This document shows, piece by piece, positions 1 through 13,300 of a DNA stretch of 64,000 nucleotides. The position numbers and the translations under genes were made by a program. The notes below the pieces were generated by a model, which saw only the letters and a list, made by a program, of their open reading frames with translations, was not told where the DNA came from and made no database searches. This stretch comes from Ligustrum vulgare (lineage: Eukaryota > Streptophyta > Magnoliopsida > Lamiales > Oleaceae), in contig OY743169.1 of NCBI GenBank assembly GCA_963555705.1, positions 51,698,124-51,762,123 on the forward strand, read 5' to 3'. Within the stretch, counting starts at the first letter, position 1. Every line of letters begins with the position of its first letter.

Positions 1-762
1 ACCATAACTGAATCCCTTTATATTTCGTATTTGTGTGCTTTAACTTTTGTCTAACCTCATCGTAAGTAGCCATTATTCCTTCAGCCATATGTTGAGCAGC
101 AACACTTTTCCCATGACTCGAAGGTAATTCCACCAAGTCCACTACATGATAAGGCACATCAGTATAGAAAACTCAACCAGGGGTAAAGAAATATCCCACT
201 GCTTGTATCAATAAAGCAAACTCAACCATAAGTGCGAGAATAAGGACTACCCAAAAAGAGAGACTTGTATCAATAAAGCATAGTCCAACTTTTGCTCATA
301 GTCCGTTAGGGACATACTACCCTGCTTGAGCTGAAGGAATTCGCTCTCCTTGAAATCCCTTAGTGATTGAGGAAAATACATTTCCATCACTTCCTCCTTG
401 AATTGGTCCCACGTTAGGGCTTGTTGTTGCTATTCAGTCCTAGTTCGGGACATTGAATCCCACCAATGACTTGCATCACCCGTAAAGATAAACTCCGCAC
501 ACTGGGCCTTTTGAGCATCAGTGCATGCTATTAGCCGAAAGATACATTCCAACTTGCGAAGCCATTCCTCAACTACTAATGGACCTAATGCTCCATCGAA
601 GGTAGGAGGCTTATGTAGGTGAAACAACTCCACAATTGATGTGTGAGGAAATGGGGCATTAGGAATTGGTGGTGTGGGTGGAGTCGGATTCTGTTTATTT
701 CCCAGATCTTGAACTGCTTGTAGGAGGTCTCTAATCAAGTTGTTTTGATTTGCTCGGGCCAT
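1..762 (-). pseudogene. Ty3/gypsy gag fragment, truncated by the window edge
   Basis: The minus-strand frame opens at an ATG at 762 and runs 110 codons to a stop at 430. In the same direction the reading then continues in short pieces towards position 1. Residues 60-110 and the following codons show the layout of a retrotransposon gag (Retrotrans_gag type): a WLRKLE segment, an AEFIFTGDASHWWDS segment, then a stretch rich in W, F and Y with DQFKEEVMEMYFP and a YEQKL end. This protein would form the virus-like particle of a gypsy element. A proline-rich linker lies at about residues 26-40. The first stop is in frame just after the conserved W-W motif, and more stops follow towards the edge, so it is inactive. 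The rest of the element is outside the window or lost. Confidence 0.75.
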
Positions 763-1089
763 TTCCTAAGAAATAATATCTTTTATTAAATATCAATACC
801 ATAATACTTAAAATGAAAAAGAGAAGTGAATCTTTCACAACTTGATCATATAATTTTTGTTTTCCCATTCTTCAAATAGGGAAAAAAATACAATAACTTT
901 ATTATCATCGTAGTTTCTCAAATTAAACGGGAAATATTTTGCATATCCTCTACTCGTTCTACTCCTGGTCTTCTTCCGGATCTTCCTCTTCCTCTTCATT
1001 AGCATTTTCCCCAACTGGCTGTGTAACTTCGTACTCATTAGTATTTGCCCCGACTGGCTGTGTAACTTAGTTATCTGAAGTTACTGTCG

Positions 1090-1458
1090 ACTCTGATCTC
1101 GAATGAGACATAACATAACCAACGATCGTCTCCCAATTTTGGATGTAGGCATTGCAAAAGTCTACAAAGTCAAGTTCCTTAGGTTCACGTTCCAAAATTT
1201 GAGAAGCATGCTTTCTTATATTTGTTTTCCAATACGTTTTTCACAAGGGGAAAAAGTTTCTAGTAAGTGGCTTATAGCTTGTCGATCGCTAATCATGTAA
1301 CCTGCATCACTTGTTTTTAGCCAATGTTCGTGCACGCTTCGAATATGACTTTCCAGATCTAAGGATTCGTCTACCTCAAAGTCTACATAAGCTCAAATAT
1401 CTCTCTCTTGTTGACTAACCTCATTTCTTCTCCTAGAACTTTGATTTCTCCTTGCCAT
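1090..1458 (-). pseudogene. Degenerate gag-like reading frame upstream of the gypsy gag
   Basis: A minus-strand ATG at 1458 starts a frame beginning MARRNQSSRRRNE, much like the MARANQ start of the gag at 762. It is interrupted by at least two stops but stays readable for about 110 codons, with a stretch containing ESHIRSVHEHWLKTSDAGY. It lies about 415 bases downstream of a tRNA-type primer site on the same strand, where the first gene of an LTR retrotransposon is expected. I do not recognise the domain. It could be an extra 5' gene, as in some Tat/Ogre elements, or a decayed gag duplicate. Confidence 0.4.
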
Positions 1459-1872
1459 CTGTCACTCATAATTTTAGTTTCTAGCCCAATACATGTCATT
1501 TAAAAATTCATTCATTTCTATTGTACATAAGATATATATATAATACAAGAATGCATCGCAACATGAAAATCATAACTATAGAATCAAAATTTGAATTTTC
1601 TTATTTTGACATACCTGGGTCGTACTAAGAGATCAACGATGATGCGATGGTGTCATGGAGTACAGTACTTTTCATATATTTTTGTGCATTTTTTTTTAAG
1701 TAACACAAATGTGAAAACAAAGTAATCAATCAACAATTAACACGCATCGTGAATTTATAAAATAAAATATGAAAATCCATGAATTTATTGCATTTATAAA
1801 CATCGTCTTCCAACAATCAATGAACTTAAATAAAATCTTTAAACATATAAGTCTACAGAATCTACTAAAAAT

Positions 1873-1886
1873 GTGCTTTGATACCA
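1873..1886 (-). promoter_or_regulatory. Primer-binding site of a minus-strand LTR element
   Basis: Read on the minus strand this is TGGTATCAAAGCAC, close to the tRNA-Met primer-site consensus TGGTATCAGAGC. It directly abuts TGCTATAACACTCC on the right, a plausible LTR terminus. It sets the orientation of the surrounding element as minus. Confidence 0.6.
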
Positions 1887-3670
1887 TGCTATAACACTCC
1901 AAACCCACATGGGTTGAAACGTTACAAAAAACATTTAAATCATAGACCGTAAGCTTAGAATCAATTAATAAACTAATGAATTTATTTTGCGAAAAATATT
2001 TACAATAAGAATTTATGGATATTTTTTTCCTTAATAATTTCAATAAGTTTAGTTCATGAAAAAGGAAACAGCTTTTGGTCTAATTTCGAAAATGTATCAA
2101 TTTTTCAATGCATCACCTTACACAAAGTAGTTATAGCCTAAGTGGTAAACAGTTTACCACCTAACCTTGAGGTGCAAGGTTTGAACCAATTCATCATCAA
2201 TATTATAAGCAAACTTCCTTTTTTTTTTATTTGAATTGTATGAACAGTACCATAATGCATGGCACTGTTCACGTGGATTTGAGTTGTTGCAAGTACCTTC
2301 ATGTAAAGAAAAAAATGGCAAATCCTATTCTCTTTTTGTTACAAGCATTGATGATTAAAAATTAATTTGACATAGTAAACCACTTCATTTTTCAATGAAG
2401 CTTTAAATTTATATTAAAGACTCACTAACGTACAACATATCCAAAAATCGGCTTCGGATGACGAGATGCATAGTACTAAAACAATTTTCAAAACACCATT
2501 TCGACTCCAGTTGAAAACTAAACTGTGCAGCTATACTTAAAGTGACATAACAATTCCTACAGACCTTGGAATGTCTTGATTCCAAGTTTATATGACAGCT
2601 AACTCATTAAATTATCAAACCCAATTGGTTTCATCCAAAAATACCAAGTAATGAATAAGATATGAAGTTTTGAAACAAAGGACAGAAAATGGGAGTTCGG
2701 AAAGAACATTGTGACGTATGCCTCTTTTCAAAAATTCATGCAGACCTCTATACAACTCCGGATTAAGTGATTTTTGTACTCATAGAAAGATAATTCAGTA
2801 ACGTGTGACACTGTGTTTTAGGAATTTCATTCCGAGGTCTGTTCTATGAACAGTAACATCCCAAAGTTTACTGGCAGATTTGTTTCAACACAGTTTTTCT
2901 TTTCTTTCACCCCTAATTTCAATCATTAACGTGCACAAACTTTTCACATAATATATGTCTTCAACATAAAAATTAAACGTTCATTATCATGTCATGGAAA
3001 CCAAACTTAATGCTTAACAATAAAAAAAAAAATCCAAATACGGTTTACTAGTCTTATTTTCCTTGAAGAAGAACTCCACCACTTGACACTATCTCGCATT
3101 TCCATTGTTCAATCTGCAATCCACGACCTCATGCCACAAATTCAACCTGTAGAAGGGAGTTAGCCCATGAGTCGAAACTTAATAGATGTCATAGGTGCAT
3201 TCCATTATCAAATTTAGAAAAACTCAACTATAGTTCATACCATTGCACGTAGATGGATTTCTGGAAAAATCAAAATTTCTATAGCATTATCATAACACGT
3301 AGAGCCGGAGAATTATCATTCATCTATAGTAGTGCCAAAGCACCATACCCCAAGGTATCATACTCTCATAACATTTGAGGATTTTATAACTTGAAAATGA
3401 AATAACCACTTACACCTCCACCTACCTTAATTCAAAAGTGTTGGGTATAAAAGCTTGGACGGTGAATGGTGTTTTCCTACGGTGAACATCGCTATACAAA
3501 TCCGATCGCCTTACTTGCTTGAACTTTAAGCTTCCTAGAAATGAGATTTTCGTGGGTTTGTGATATTTGAAGCTAAGGAACTTGCACACTACCTTAGAAG
3601 ACTCCTTTTTTAGTGGAAGGAATGTGAATGGGTGAAAGAAGTTGAAACCACCATTTCTACCACTAGACGC
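1887..3670 (-). mobile_element. Putative LTR sequence of the minus-strand gypsy element, right border not resolved
   Basis: The left border is defined by the primer site at 1873-1886. No protein is readable on either strand. On the right the region ends where a plus-strand gypsy RNase H frame begins, at about 3673. I found no second copy of this LTR, so the true right end and any target duplication are unknown. The block contains the SINE-like relic listed separately. Confidence 0.35.
2127..2345 (+). mobile_element. tRNA-derived SINE-like relic
   Basis: The first 70 bases look like a tRNA-related SINE head. An A-box-like TAGCCTAAGTGG lies at 2134-2145 and a B-box-like GGTTTGAACC at 2178-2187, spaced as in an internal RNA polymerase III promoter. 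A run of ten T follows at about 2219-2228. I could not define a poly(A) or T tail end or a target duplication. The anticodon arm is not cleanly foldable, so it is not a working tRNA gene. Confidence 0.5.
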
Positions 3671-3672
3671 AA

Positions 3673-5330
3673 GAATGTCAACAAGCATTTGAAAAGCTCA
3701 AGGATCATCTATCACAACCTTCATTGTTGTCCAAACCCAAGGCAAGAGAACCACTGTGCCTCTATTTAGCAATATCTCCACACTCCCCAGGTTCCGTACT
3801 GATTAGAGAAAATGAAGGAGCCCAGATACCAGTATACAATACTAGAAAAGCCCTCTAAGCTTCAGAACTCGAATATTTTGCTATGGAAAAATTGGTGTGC
3901 ACGGTAATTATAACGTCACAAAAGTTAAGGCTTTACTTCCTAGAGCATCAAATTGATATTCTAATAGATTATCTACTTCACCACATTCTCCATAAGATAG
4001 ACACGTTAGGAAGAATGGTCAAATGGGTACTAGAACAAGGGAACTTCAATATACTTTACAAATGTAGAACAACAATAAAAGACCAAGTCCTAGCTGATTT
4101 TATGCTGAGTTTAGTGTTGGGATTGGAAAGGAAAAGCTGGACTTCAGCCACTCTTGGGAATTATTTGTTTACGAATCCTCCACTGGCCTAAGAGTTGATG
4201 CATTCTTATTTTAGTGAGTCCTGATAAACAGATCTTCTACCAAGCTTTATCTTTTGACTTCAAGGCTTCAAAAATAAATCTGGGTATGAAGCCCTCATAG
4301 CAGAACTCAAGATGCCCAAGGAAATGGTCAGAAACCAAGTTATTACCCATGGTGATTCCTAGCTCATTGTTAACCAATTGAAGGAACTTTCCAGACTAAG
4401 GATGAATGCATGGCTCAATATCTAAAAGCAGTACGAAAGGAGTTTAGTTCGTTCTCTGAGGTTAAATAGATTCCACGAACTCAAAATACCCATGCAGAAG
4501 CCTTGGCTAAACTGGCCACCAGTGATGGAGTAAACGAGTCGACAATATCCAAGTGGAAAAATATGGTTTGCCACAATTGAACAAAATGGAGTAGCACTAA
4601 TGGCGATTGATCCCAAACCGATTGGATGGAGGAAATTTTGAAATTTTTCAAGGACGGTAAGTCCCAATGGACCTAAGCCTAGATTAAAAAGTCAAAATAA
4701 GATCAGAAATGTTCAAAACCATAGATGGAGTCCTGTACAAAAAAAAGATACGCCACTCCATTCATGAGATGCCTCAATGAAGAAGACTCTTATTATACTT
4801 TAAGAGGAATTCATGAAAGATTTTGTGGAAATCACAATGGAAGGCAAGCTCTCGCCCACAAACTATTGAGGCAAGGCTATTATTGGCCCACTTTGTGACA
4901 AGACTGATTTAGCTAAAAGATGTGACAACTGTCAAAGATTCACTCCTCTTTACAGAGCTCCACCTGAAGAGCTAAGTTTGATTATTAGATCTTGCCCCTT
5001 CATTAGTGGGGAATAGACTTGATAGGCCCCATGCCTATAGGAAAAATGAGGAGTGGAGTTTTCTATAGTAGCAGTAGATTGTTTCAGTAAATGGGCAGAG
5101 GCGTAGCCATTAGCCAAGATCATCGAACAAAAGATCATAGCCATTCATGTGGAAGTCAATTATTTGTATCTTTTGAATTCCTCACTCAATCGTCACAGAT
5201 AACAGTAAACAATTTGACAACAAAAGGCTTATAGAGTTCTGCAACAAACTTAATATAAAAAGCACTTCTCCACTCCTAATCATCCTCAAGCCAGTGGTCA
5301 AGTTGAAGTAACCTTTCATAGTTGTTGGAC
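3673..5330 (+). pseudogene. Decayed Ty3/gypsy pol: RNase H and integrase
   Basis: The plus strand carries a broken gypsy polyprotein. At 3673-3720 a frame starts ECQQAFEKLKDHL, the join between reverse transcriptase and RNase H. From 3883 to 4191 there is a clear RT-type RNase H with MEKLV, YFLEHQIDIL, HILHKIDTLGRMVKW and QVLADF motifs. From about 4390 to 4560 a second RNase H-like end reads YLKAVRKEFSSF and NTHAEALAKLA. From about 4800 to 5320 an integrase can be followed to HPQASGQVEV. Many stops and frameshifts interrupt it, and the DNG of the integrase core reads DNS. The element is dead. The bases just upstream are on the opposite-strand element, so the left end is a junction between two gypsy relics. 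Confidence 0.8.
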
Positions 5331-7113
5331 TTCTCTGTGCAAACTGGAGCCGTGTGATGGGGAGCTTCTCTTGAAGAAATCCATAAGAGATTTAGGCTTC
5401 TTCCTCTTTGTGGAAAAGAAGTCCACTTCCTTCTCTGCAGTATTCCAAAGACATGCTCGTCATCCCGCTATGCCGAGGTCGAAGAAGGTAGATCAAAGTA
5501 CCCATGGCTTAAGGCTGTCTGCTCGACTTCGGATGGAATTACTTGTTGAGGTCTTATTACAAATCACTCTAGGTCTTCCACTTTTTGATGGAGTCCGAAA
5601 AACCCTTTATAAGGTTCCCCCTTGTGTAGGACGAGCATTGGCATAATTGAAACCAGAGTCCTTCCCATCATGTTTAACGTTGTATAGAGTGTGGAACCCT
5701 TCTACACTTAGCTCTCCAAAATTCAGCTCATCCCGGAGTACCATCATCCTATCAAGGTCCTTCACCCGTTTGGGGTCATTGAAATGCAGCTATTCTCAAA
5801 GACTGGAGAAATTTCCTAATTATCAGAAAAAGAGATAATCTAACCCTGACTTCTAACATGTCCTTATTTACTAACATATGACCTAATGGGGATCAAACGT
5901 TGTGTCCTAAGAAAGAGGAATTGGAAGTGCAATCTCTTCTGGATACTATAATTTTCCTCCAACTCTTGAAATCCCCCTCAATCACCACCGTCTCATATTT
6001 TTAGCCTCCCACACCGACTCACTTTGAAGATTATAAAAAAAAACTCCCTACCTATCTCGGTTAAAACTGAGCCATACCCTACTACATCCCCCTGTGAGGC
6101 TAAAGTGATCCTCTCACCGAAATTCATGGCTATCAATTGGGAAGCCCTTAGGGCCTCCCTAGGTCACTCCAAGAAATCACTTATCTCACTCATAGTAACT
6201 TAACTCAACAAAACACAAAAATTCCCAACAACACAACATAATCAAACACTAAACCTCAAAAAATGAATGAAAAATTCACTGTCAAAATTAACAGGAAAAC
6301 TACCTTTAAAAAAAGCTAAGAAACGTGTAGGGAAGAAGGGCTAGTGGTCCTGATACCTGCGAAGACCCTGGTAGAACTAGGATGAAGCTTCTCCGAAAAA
6401 GTGCACAGTGAAGGTGGAGAAAATCATCGGAGAAGAAGGATAAAAAGGTAAAGTGAAAAGGCGAAAAGTCAAAAACCATTTTTGGAAAGTGATTTCAACC
6501 ATTGGATGAAGTCTAAACAAACGGAAAAGGTTGATAAAGAATTTGAAAGAACAATAAGACGCGCCAAACATGCCCTAACCCTTGGGCTTCTACTTTTCCA
6601 CTTTTGAAGCAAAATAATAGCTGACTATGATTACCTAGAGACGTGTAAAACTTGTTGGAAAATAAAAGAAAACAACTGTCCATTAAGGCTGGTGGTTTAC
6701 GGTCAAAACTGAACTCATTAAGTCAAGACCTTAAGGGGTAATTTTCAATATACTTATTAGATTACAAGTCCAAGTTCAAACCTAGTTTATTTGTTGGGCT
6801 AAGCTCAAGCCTATTTTTGTAATGTCTGATCTACTCCCATTACATCCACTTTGGACATATGAACTTCGACCTCAGCTATATCCAAACTCACCATTCAGTA
6901 TGGTGGTCCCACCTTTAGTTCGAAGTATACCGAGCTGAACTCCACTATGTTCTTTCAGAATAACTCAGTATTCTCATGGTACTTGACATTTAGCAAGTGG
7001 GTTGCCTTGAGCCACCAAATATGGATAAAGCAGCAAGTCTCCCCCATGCCTCTGTAGGAAGTGACGTGTACAAAAAATCAGCAGGGGTCACAAATTGAGG
7101 TCACCATACCCCT
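5331..7113. other. No recognisable gene; probable 3' remains of the gypsy element
   Basis: Short frames on both strands (for example 5371-5646 and 6377-6571) lack recognisable motifs and look accidental. The position after a plus-strand integrase suggests 3' untranslated gypsy sequence. Confidence 0.35.
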
Positions 7114-7459
7114 TGTTGGGGGACCCACCAAAAATTTGAAATTGACAACTAGCCATCATTAGTTATCTTGGGAACGATAAAAATATCTCTTTTTATTTAC
7201 AATAAACACTTAGTTTTCCTATAAATAGAGCATTCATTGTATAAGTAAACATGAGAAAAACGGGAGAACACTAAATTACACTCAAAGAACTATTGAGCTT
7301 TATTATTCTACAAATCTTCATTTGTCAATACATAAGAAAAATCAGTCAGAATTCATTCTCTATCTTAGCTCTATTTTTCTTTGCCTAACCATCATTCACA
7401 CTACTTTCTTAAATGAAGTTGATTAAGAGTCTGACACATGTCCGTGTCATTTTTTGACA
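7114..7459 (+). mobile_element. LTR-like block with TATA box
   Basis: The block starts TGTTGGGGGACCC and ends TTTTTTGACA. It has a good TATA box, TATAAATA at 7220-7227, and a transcribed-looking 3' part. It lies in the same orientation as the plus-strand gypsy pol upstream, so it could be that element's 3' LTR. No second copy is present to confirm the borders. Confidence 0.35.
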
Positions 7460-9060
7460 TCGACAACTTGCATGATATGCTTATCTAGAAAAAAATAATT
7501 AATATCTACCTCATCTATCTCCTATGTCTTCTCAAGCCTCTATGAATGATTTGCTATATGGTTTTATTCTCCTTTTTATCACGTATCTTAGTCAAATTCT
7601 TGTAACAATAAAACCCATCAACGCCAAGATTCTTGAAAGATATTTGATATGAATACATATTGGATTGTTGATTGTTCGACAATTTCCTTTTAATAGATCG
7701 TATCAACTGTTACTTTGATACTTTGTGGCAACCTGCATTCTCGCAAAACCTTATGTTCCATTCTTCTCCTCCTCCAAAAAGCTATACAAATTACCAAAAA
7801 TGTCAGGATTTTGACAATGCTTGAAGGATGATGAATACTACATTTTCCCCATGTCATTTTGTTATATTTCACTGTGTTAATGTGACTTTAATCTTTAAAA
7901 GAATTGAAAAATAGTATATATTGAAGACAAATGTAATTCTATATGTTATGAGTTCTAAATTTGAAAGATCATACATCGTCAAACACAAAAATGGTGATAG
8001 GGTGCATTGATTTGTATGAGAAATGGTGAAATTTGTACAAGAAGATGGGAGGATTTATGTACAGAATGTGTGACATAGATGATTACAAAAACTTCTCGAC
8101 TTTAAAGCACTCTTTCAATGCTTGGGTAACATTCATATACATAGTGTCTTTTAAGTGAGACTAAGAAGTGATGTTTCATATGATGATAAACAGACAGTGG
8201 GTGAAGACATGAGAAAACATGCAATTGGCACTAATATTTAATTTCGAGCACTGAGGCCATTCAACTTTATCTGGTGCTAACGTTATCACTCTATCTATCG
8301 TTGTCAGTCTAACTACCGTAATATGTTGTCATGTATTGTAGTTGAGTTTAGGATCAAGAAAGATCAAAGAAGTATTCAACAAGACTAGTGATGTGAGAAT
8401 CAAAACACACAAGGATTATGACTTAGGTTTTCAGTCAGAGGTTGGGACCCAGTTGTTGTATAGAAAACATTCTAATTTGGAAATTGTTACTTATGGAAGA
8501 AGTGTATATCCCTTTGAGTTAATTTTTTAATCACCTCAATCAGACATCAAGAGAGAAAGTTATTACCAAAATGCTAATTGTGGCTAGATTATCGCTCGAG
8601 TGGTTTAGCAAACCAATGACGCTCGAATTGTGCTCTATAGGCGCTCTAGAAGCCTTGTTGTTTGTAGAATTCACATTTCATGATTTTATCCTTTTCACAA
8701 TCTCATATTATCTCAATAACTTCATATTATATATACTCAAGCCCTATTTCATTTTTCTGGGTGGTTGGTCATTATATTTTATAGATATTACATTATATCA
8801 ATCTCTTGATCCATCCTTTGATTCCAAAGATCAATCAAAACAATTTTTTTTATTATTCAAGATTGGCATTCATAAAAAATCAAGCCCAAAATCCTTTACC
8901 AAAAAGCCTTCAAAGATTTGGAGTTTAGGAGAGGTCGAAGAAGAACAAAGTTCGTTCTTGCCAATCCACACAGGGTGAAAAGATCCCAAAGTTGCTAGAA
9001 AGTGCAAGAAGCAAAATCGGAGAGGGTGCTCAATAATTTACAAGTTTGGGTCAAAGTCAA
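7460..9060. other. No recognisable gene
   Basis: AT-rich sequence. The longest frame (8571-8978, plus) is hydrophobic and has no motif I recognise. I see nothing supportable here. Confidence 0.4.
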
Positions 9061-9413
9061 CTAAGGGGTTAGTAGTGTTTTAATCAATTTCTGTAAGTCA
9101 TATATATTTCGCGTAGAAAGTAAACTACCACTAACAATTAAAAAGAATTCAGACAATGTGTAAGGAGCAACAACCTTTTGAGACAAAGTTCCAACAAGGG
9201 GTGTTTTATTTATGAAGATTACAACGAAACGAAATGCCTCCAAGGGGCACAAGCACACTGAATTGTAAAGTAATTGAAAGTTACAAGAAAAACTTAAAAG
9301 AAATGAAATTACATATTCTTCTTTTCGAGAGTGATTGATCGAATCTCTGTCTCTACAGTCTCTTCTTGCTTTTATACTTCCTTGATGGTTTTCCTTCAAT
9401 CTCACTCAAAAAC

Positions 9414-9622
9414 TGTCCATCGTCCAGTAACTAACCTCTTTCTCCATAACGGATGACTTATCAAAAACTGCTACATTAACTACTGTCATTATTTCCATTA
9501 CTGAACCATTTGCAATAGAAATTCTTGGATTGTGGGATGTGATGAGATTTCCCATTGATTGTTCAATAAACGTCACCTTAAATGACAATGACATATTCCA
9601 GTAGCCCAGATCTCGGGCATCT
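9414..9622 (-). pseudogene. Coding-like segment, copy 1, cut by an LTR insertion
   Basis: The minus strand here reads through as protein with ARDLGYWNMSLSFK, MGNLITSHNPRIS and VAVFDKSSVMEKE. The same peptide, with changes mainly at single residues, is encoded at 17701-17897. The codons are conserved between the copies while the DNA differs at many sites. I do not recognise the family; it is probably part of a retroelement polyprotein. In this copy the frame is broken at 9623, where an LTR begins. Confidence 0.5.
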
Positions 9623-10376
9623 TGTTGGATCGATTTGAACAACAGAACGAAATAATCAAAATGTAAAATGCATGAACACCAAGATTTTTCGTTCTAAGAC
9701 CCCAGATGTTCGATAATTCAAAAATCATCTACATCCCTCGTTGAGAAATCCATTAAACTTGGATTTACGCTCAAATTCCACCAAGCACATCAAGAAGTTC
9801 ATCGCATTACAATCAAGATCACCGAGAACACTAAAAAGATTCCTAAAGGCAAATCATACACCCTACCAAACAACAATCGGATTTCAGTAAGAATTAACTC
9901 CAACTTCTATGTTTTACACCAATTGTAAAACCACTCTTTTAACCACAAAGATAAAAGATAAGGGGAACTACAAATTGGACATCACTAAGAAATCTTGTCC
10001 AAACCCTTAATCAAAATGCCCCACAAATTGTAGAGCAAATACACCACAAAGAACCCTCTGAATGTTTCCACAAAGCACGGTGATACACACTAAGATTATC
10101 GCCCAAGGTTCCACAAAGATTGAACCAAACAAGAAGAGGGATAGTTTTAAAGAAGAGGATAATCCGAATCTATTGTTGTTGGAGAGAAATGGAATGCCTC
10201 CTTCACATTTTCTTGTGTCCCATCAAATCTCTATTGTGTATCATGAATATCAAATGCAAAGAGGTATATATAGAGAAGTGCCCAAGATATGTGGGTCAAA
10301 TGCCATTTTAGGCCCAATAGCTAAAAAGATATTTTTCCCCGAGAAAGCGATAGTACATATCTGACATTCTCCACCT
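9623..10376 (-). repeat. Left (3') LTR of the LARD-like element
   Basis: 754 bp, TG...CA ends. Over the first 500 bases it matches 14884-15405 at roughly nine positions in ten, by eye. It retains a 3' portion (about 10155-10370) that is missing from the right copy. Confidence 0.75.
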
Positions 10377-13300
10377 TGCTACGAACTTGAGTGCACTAAT
10401 AGTGAATTTGAGCAGCCAATTTAATATCATCTTGCTCCCACACACCTGAAAAACAAGTTATGACTTTAGTATCATATATGAGGAAATGATTTATAAAAAC
10501 ATTTATTCAGACTTTATTCAGACCGTGAAACATATCAAATAAAATGTACATTTATTCAAAATTTGTTTCGTGTGTGACACCTTAAACAAAATGCATCAAA
10601 TTTTCTCTATGTATAGTGCAATTGTGAAAACTGGATTTTTCATAAATTGTATGACATACTAACAGTGAAAGTATATATCATATCACCAACAAACCCACAA
10701 AGTTCATTTAGAAGACATTAAATATCAAAGATCATTCAATGACTCGTACGGTGTCAATATACTAATACTCGATCATGGATAAAAGAACTATGTGCAAAAA
10801 ATATGTGATTTGCAACTCACATAACCATCACACAAGGTGAAAACACATAGGAGGAAAACAACATCCAATTACCAATATTCCCTGCATAACATACATCTAT
10901 GAATCCTCACAATATCACATTGTGTATAGCACTTAAACATAAGACCCATATCAAAGTATTCCCTCATATTCAGTGTACATATTTCAAAACTTCGCATTTA
11001 TAAGTATTATAACAATGAACCAATCAAAAGCAATATCATCACTATACAATAACACGAACATCAAGTTACTTTTATTTCAACATGATGATTGATATACAAG
11101 CAATGATCAAACTTATGGCATCAAAAGTCAATAATAAGAACAAATGAATCAAATCATTTATACCACAATCAAGGCAACCTTTAAGCCATACAAGAACATT
11201 TTAAGATAAAAGACACACATTCACAGGTTTCTATTTATCTCCAAAATCAAGCGTTTGAAACATAAAAACTTTTATAAAAATGTAATTTCACATCAAGTTG
11301 TTTAAGTTGTCATAACTAACTAAATAACAAACAAAAGTTTTCATATAATCAACACCTCCTTCTATGTGTGTACCAATGTATCTAGTAATCTAAATAATTC
11401 ATTCCTAGTGGTATCCTCTTTTGATTTATAACAAGACAACTCATGTCTCCTATCATTCCACTCTATCGATTGTTCATCCACTCAGTTTCCTCACTCTACC
11501 ACACTAGTCAACATAAGAATATGATATAACAGGTGTATTCCCACCACTCTCTCACCACTATCTTTTAACTTCAGGACGCTGAATATGGAGTCTCCACCTA
11601 ACTCGAGGTATCGTAGGCCTGGTTATAGTACTCTCACTATATCTAACTCCACTTGCAACTGATAACTAGCACTACCTTACTGTTTCTCTCTCAATTGCAC
11701 CAATAACCATGTCCTAAATATGACATATCGGCCTCATTAACTGTGATCACACTACTCCATGATCTAACCACCATTTTGGCTTTTAAAGCACAACCAAAAG
11801 TCTAAAGCATAAAATGATCAACACATTTATCATGCAATCTATCATGAGTAGTATCACAAATACTTAAAGTAAAAGAAACATGTCTTTGCTTACAAAGCAC
11901 ATGACAATCACGTAAAACCACATTAGACATATAATCTTTTCAAACCATGTCTTCTATGAAATTTACGAAACATACAATGACCAGATAAATGCATATAAGA
12001 CACAAGGTCTACATATAACCATATTTATCACATAAAGGTACATTCGACACATAGTCTCCAATAACAGTCCTTTCATCACCACAAAACATGTCATTTGTGT
12101 TAGTAAAAGAAATAGATGAATCAACATCTCTAATCACAGAAGTAGTGGTAACAAATACATCAATTCTTATAACTCCCTTACAAGTTGAAAGAACATCCTT
12201 AATTATTATCATGATCATATGCTTGATTTTACTAGTCAACCCCATCTTGTGTTTTCCAAAAATCACAATTTCATCGAAAACCCCCAAATTCACGCAATGT
12301 GTAGTAATATTTGGAATAAATCTTAACACAACAAATACACTAAGTAACGAGTCAACCAAGTATTTTAAATATAACAGATTACGGAAAAAATGCACAATCA
12401 AGTAAAACCTAAATTAAGAAACAAGTAAAATCACAAAAGAAAATGTTATACCTTAATTCTAAGTCACTATATACTATGTAGGTCAAATTTGAAGTCCATT
12501 AAGCTAAGGGTTTCAATAAAGTGATCAACCACAAAATATAGGGAATTATCCAATTTTACCAACCAAAATCAGCAATCACATGTCCAAAACAATTAAAACA
12601 TATCAATATCAGCTCGCAAAATAGATTGTCACCGGCAAGGTGACCATTTTTAAAAATAATTAACCAAATAGGTTGCTACCGGCAAGGTAGCTAATCCGTA
12701 AAATAGAAAAATTTAAGGTTTAGGAATATCACCGAGCGAACAATTCGTGTTCGTATATATACGCTTGGAATATTGTAAAATGGATTGCGAAAATGGACTC
12801 AGGAGGTCCTGTAGAATATTCTACTCAAAATGCGTCGCCGAAGCTTCACCGGAACGCCACTGTCGGGCGCCGCCGGAATATGCCAAGAAAAATCCAAGAA
12901 ATAGCAAAAGATGCTCCTATGGTGACCATTTTTTGATTGAAGTTGTCGTTTGGCCGGAATTGAAGATTGAATTTCTGGTTAGCTTTCTTCACCGGTTAGA
13001 TTTTCTTCTCTGCCGAGCCGGAACTTGTAAATTTCCACCAGTCAGGGCCACAACTTTCCCTCATGAACACACTGGTTTTTTCAATTTGTTGATCGGAGCC
13101 TCCATTCGACTGAAAATGTAACTGAAGTTCCAGTCAGAAAACTCCCAGTAGCCAAGATGCCTAGTTTCTTCTTCCTCGGTCCAGCCGGATTTCTTGGTTT
13201 TCCTTTCTTGCCAATTTTTCTTCCAATCATGTTTCTGATCAAAATCTCCTCCTGCCATCGGGGTTATGGTCCATGGGGTCAAATCTTCTACTGCCCATAT

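Noticed and set aside
12009..12405. Two overlapping frames of over 100 codons on opposite strands
   Set aside because: No recognisable domain on either strand, AT-rich composition, and position in the non-coding internal part of an LTR element.
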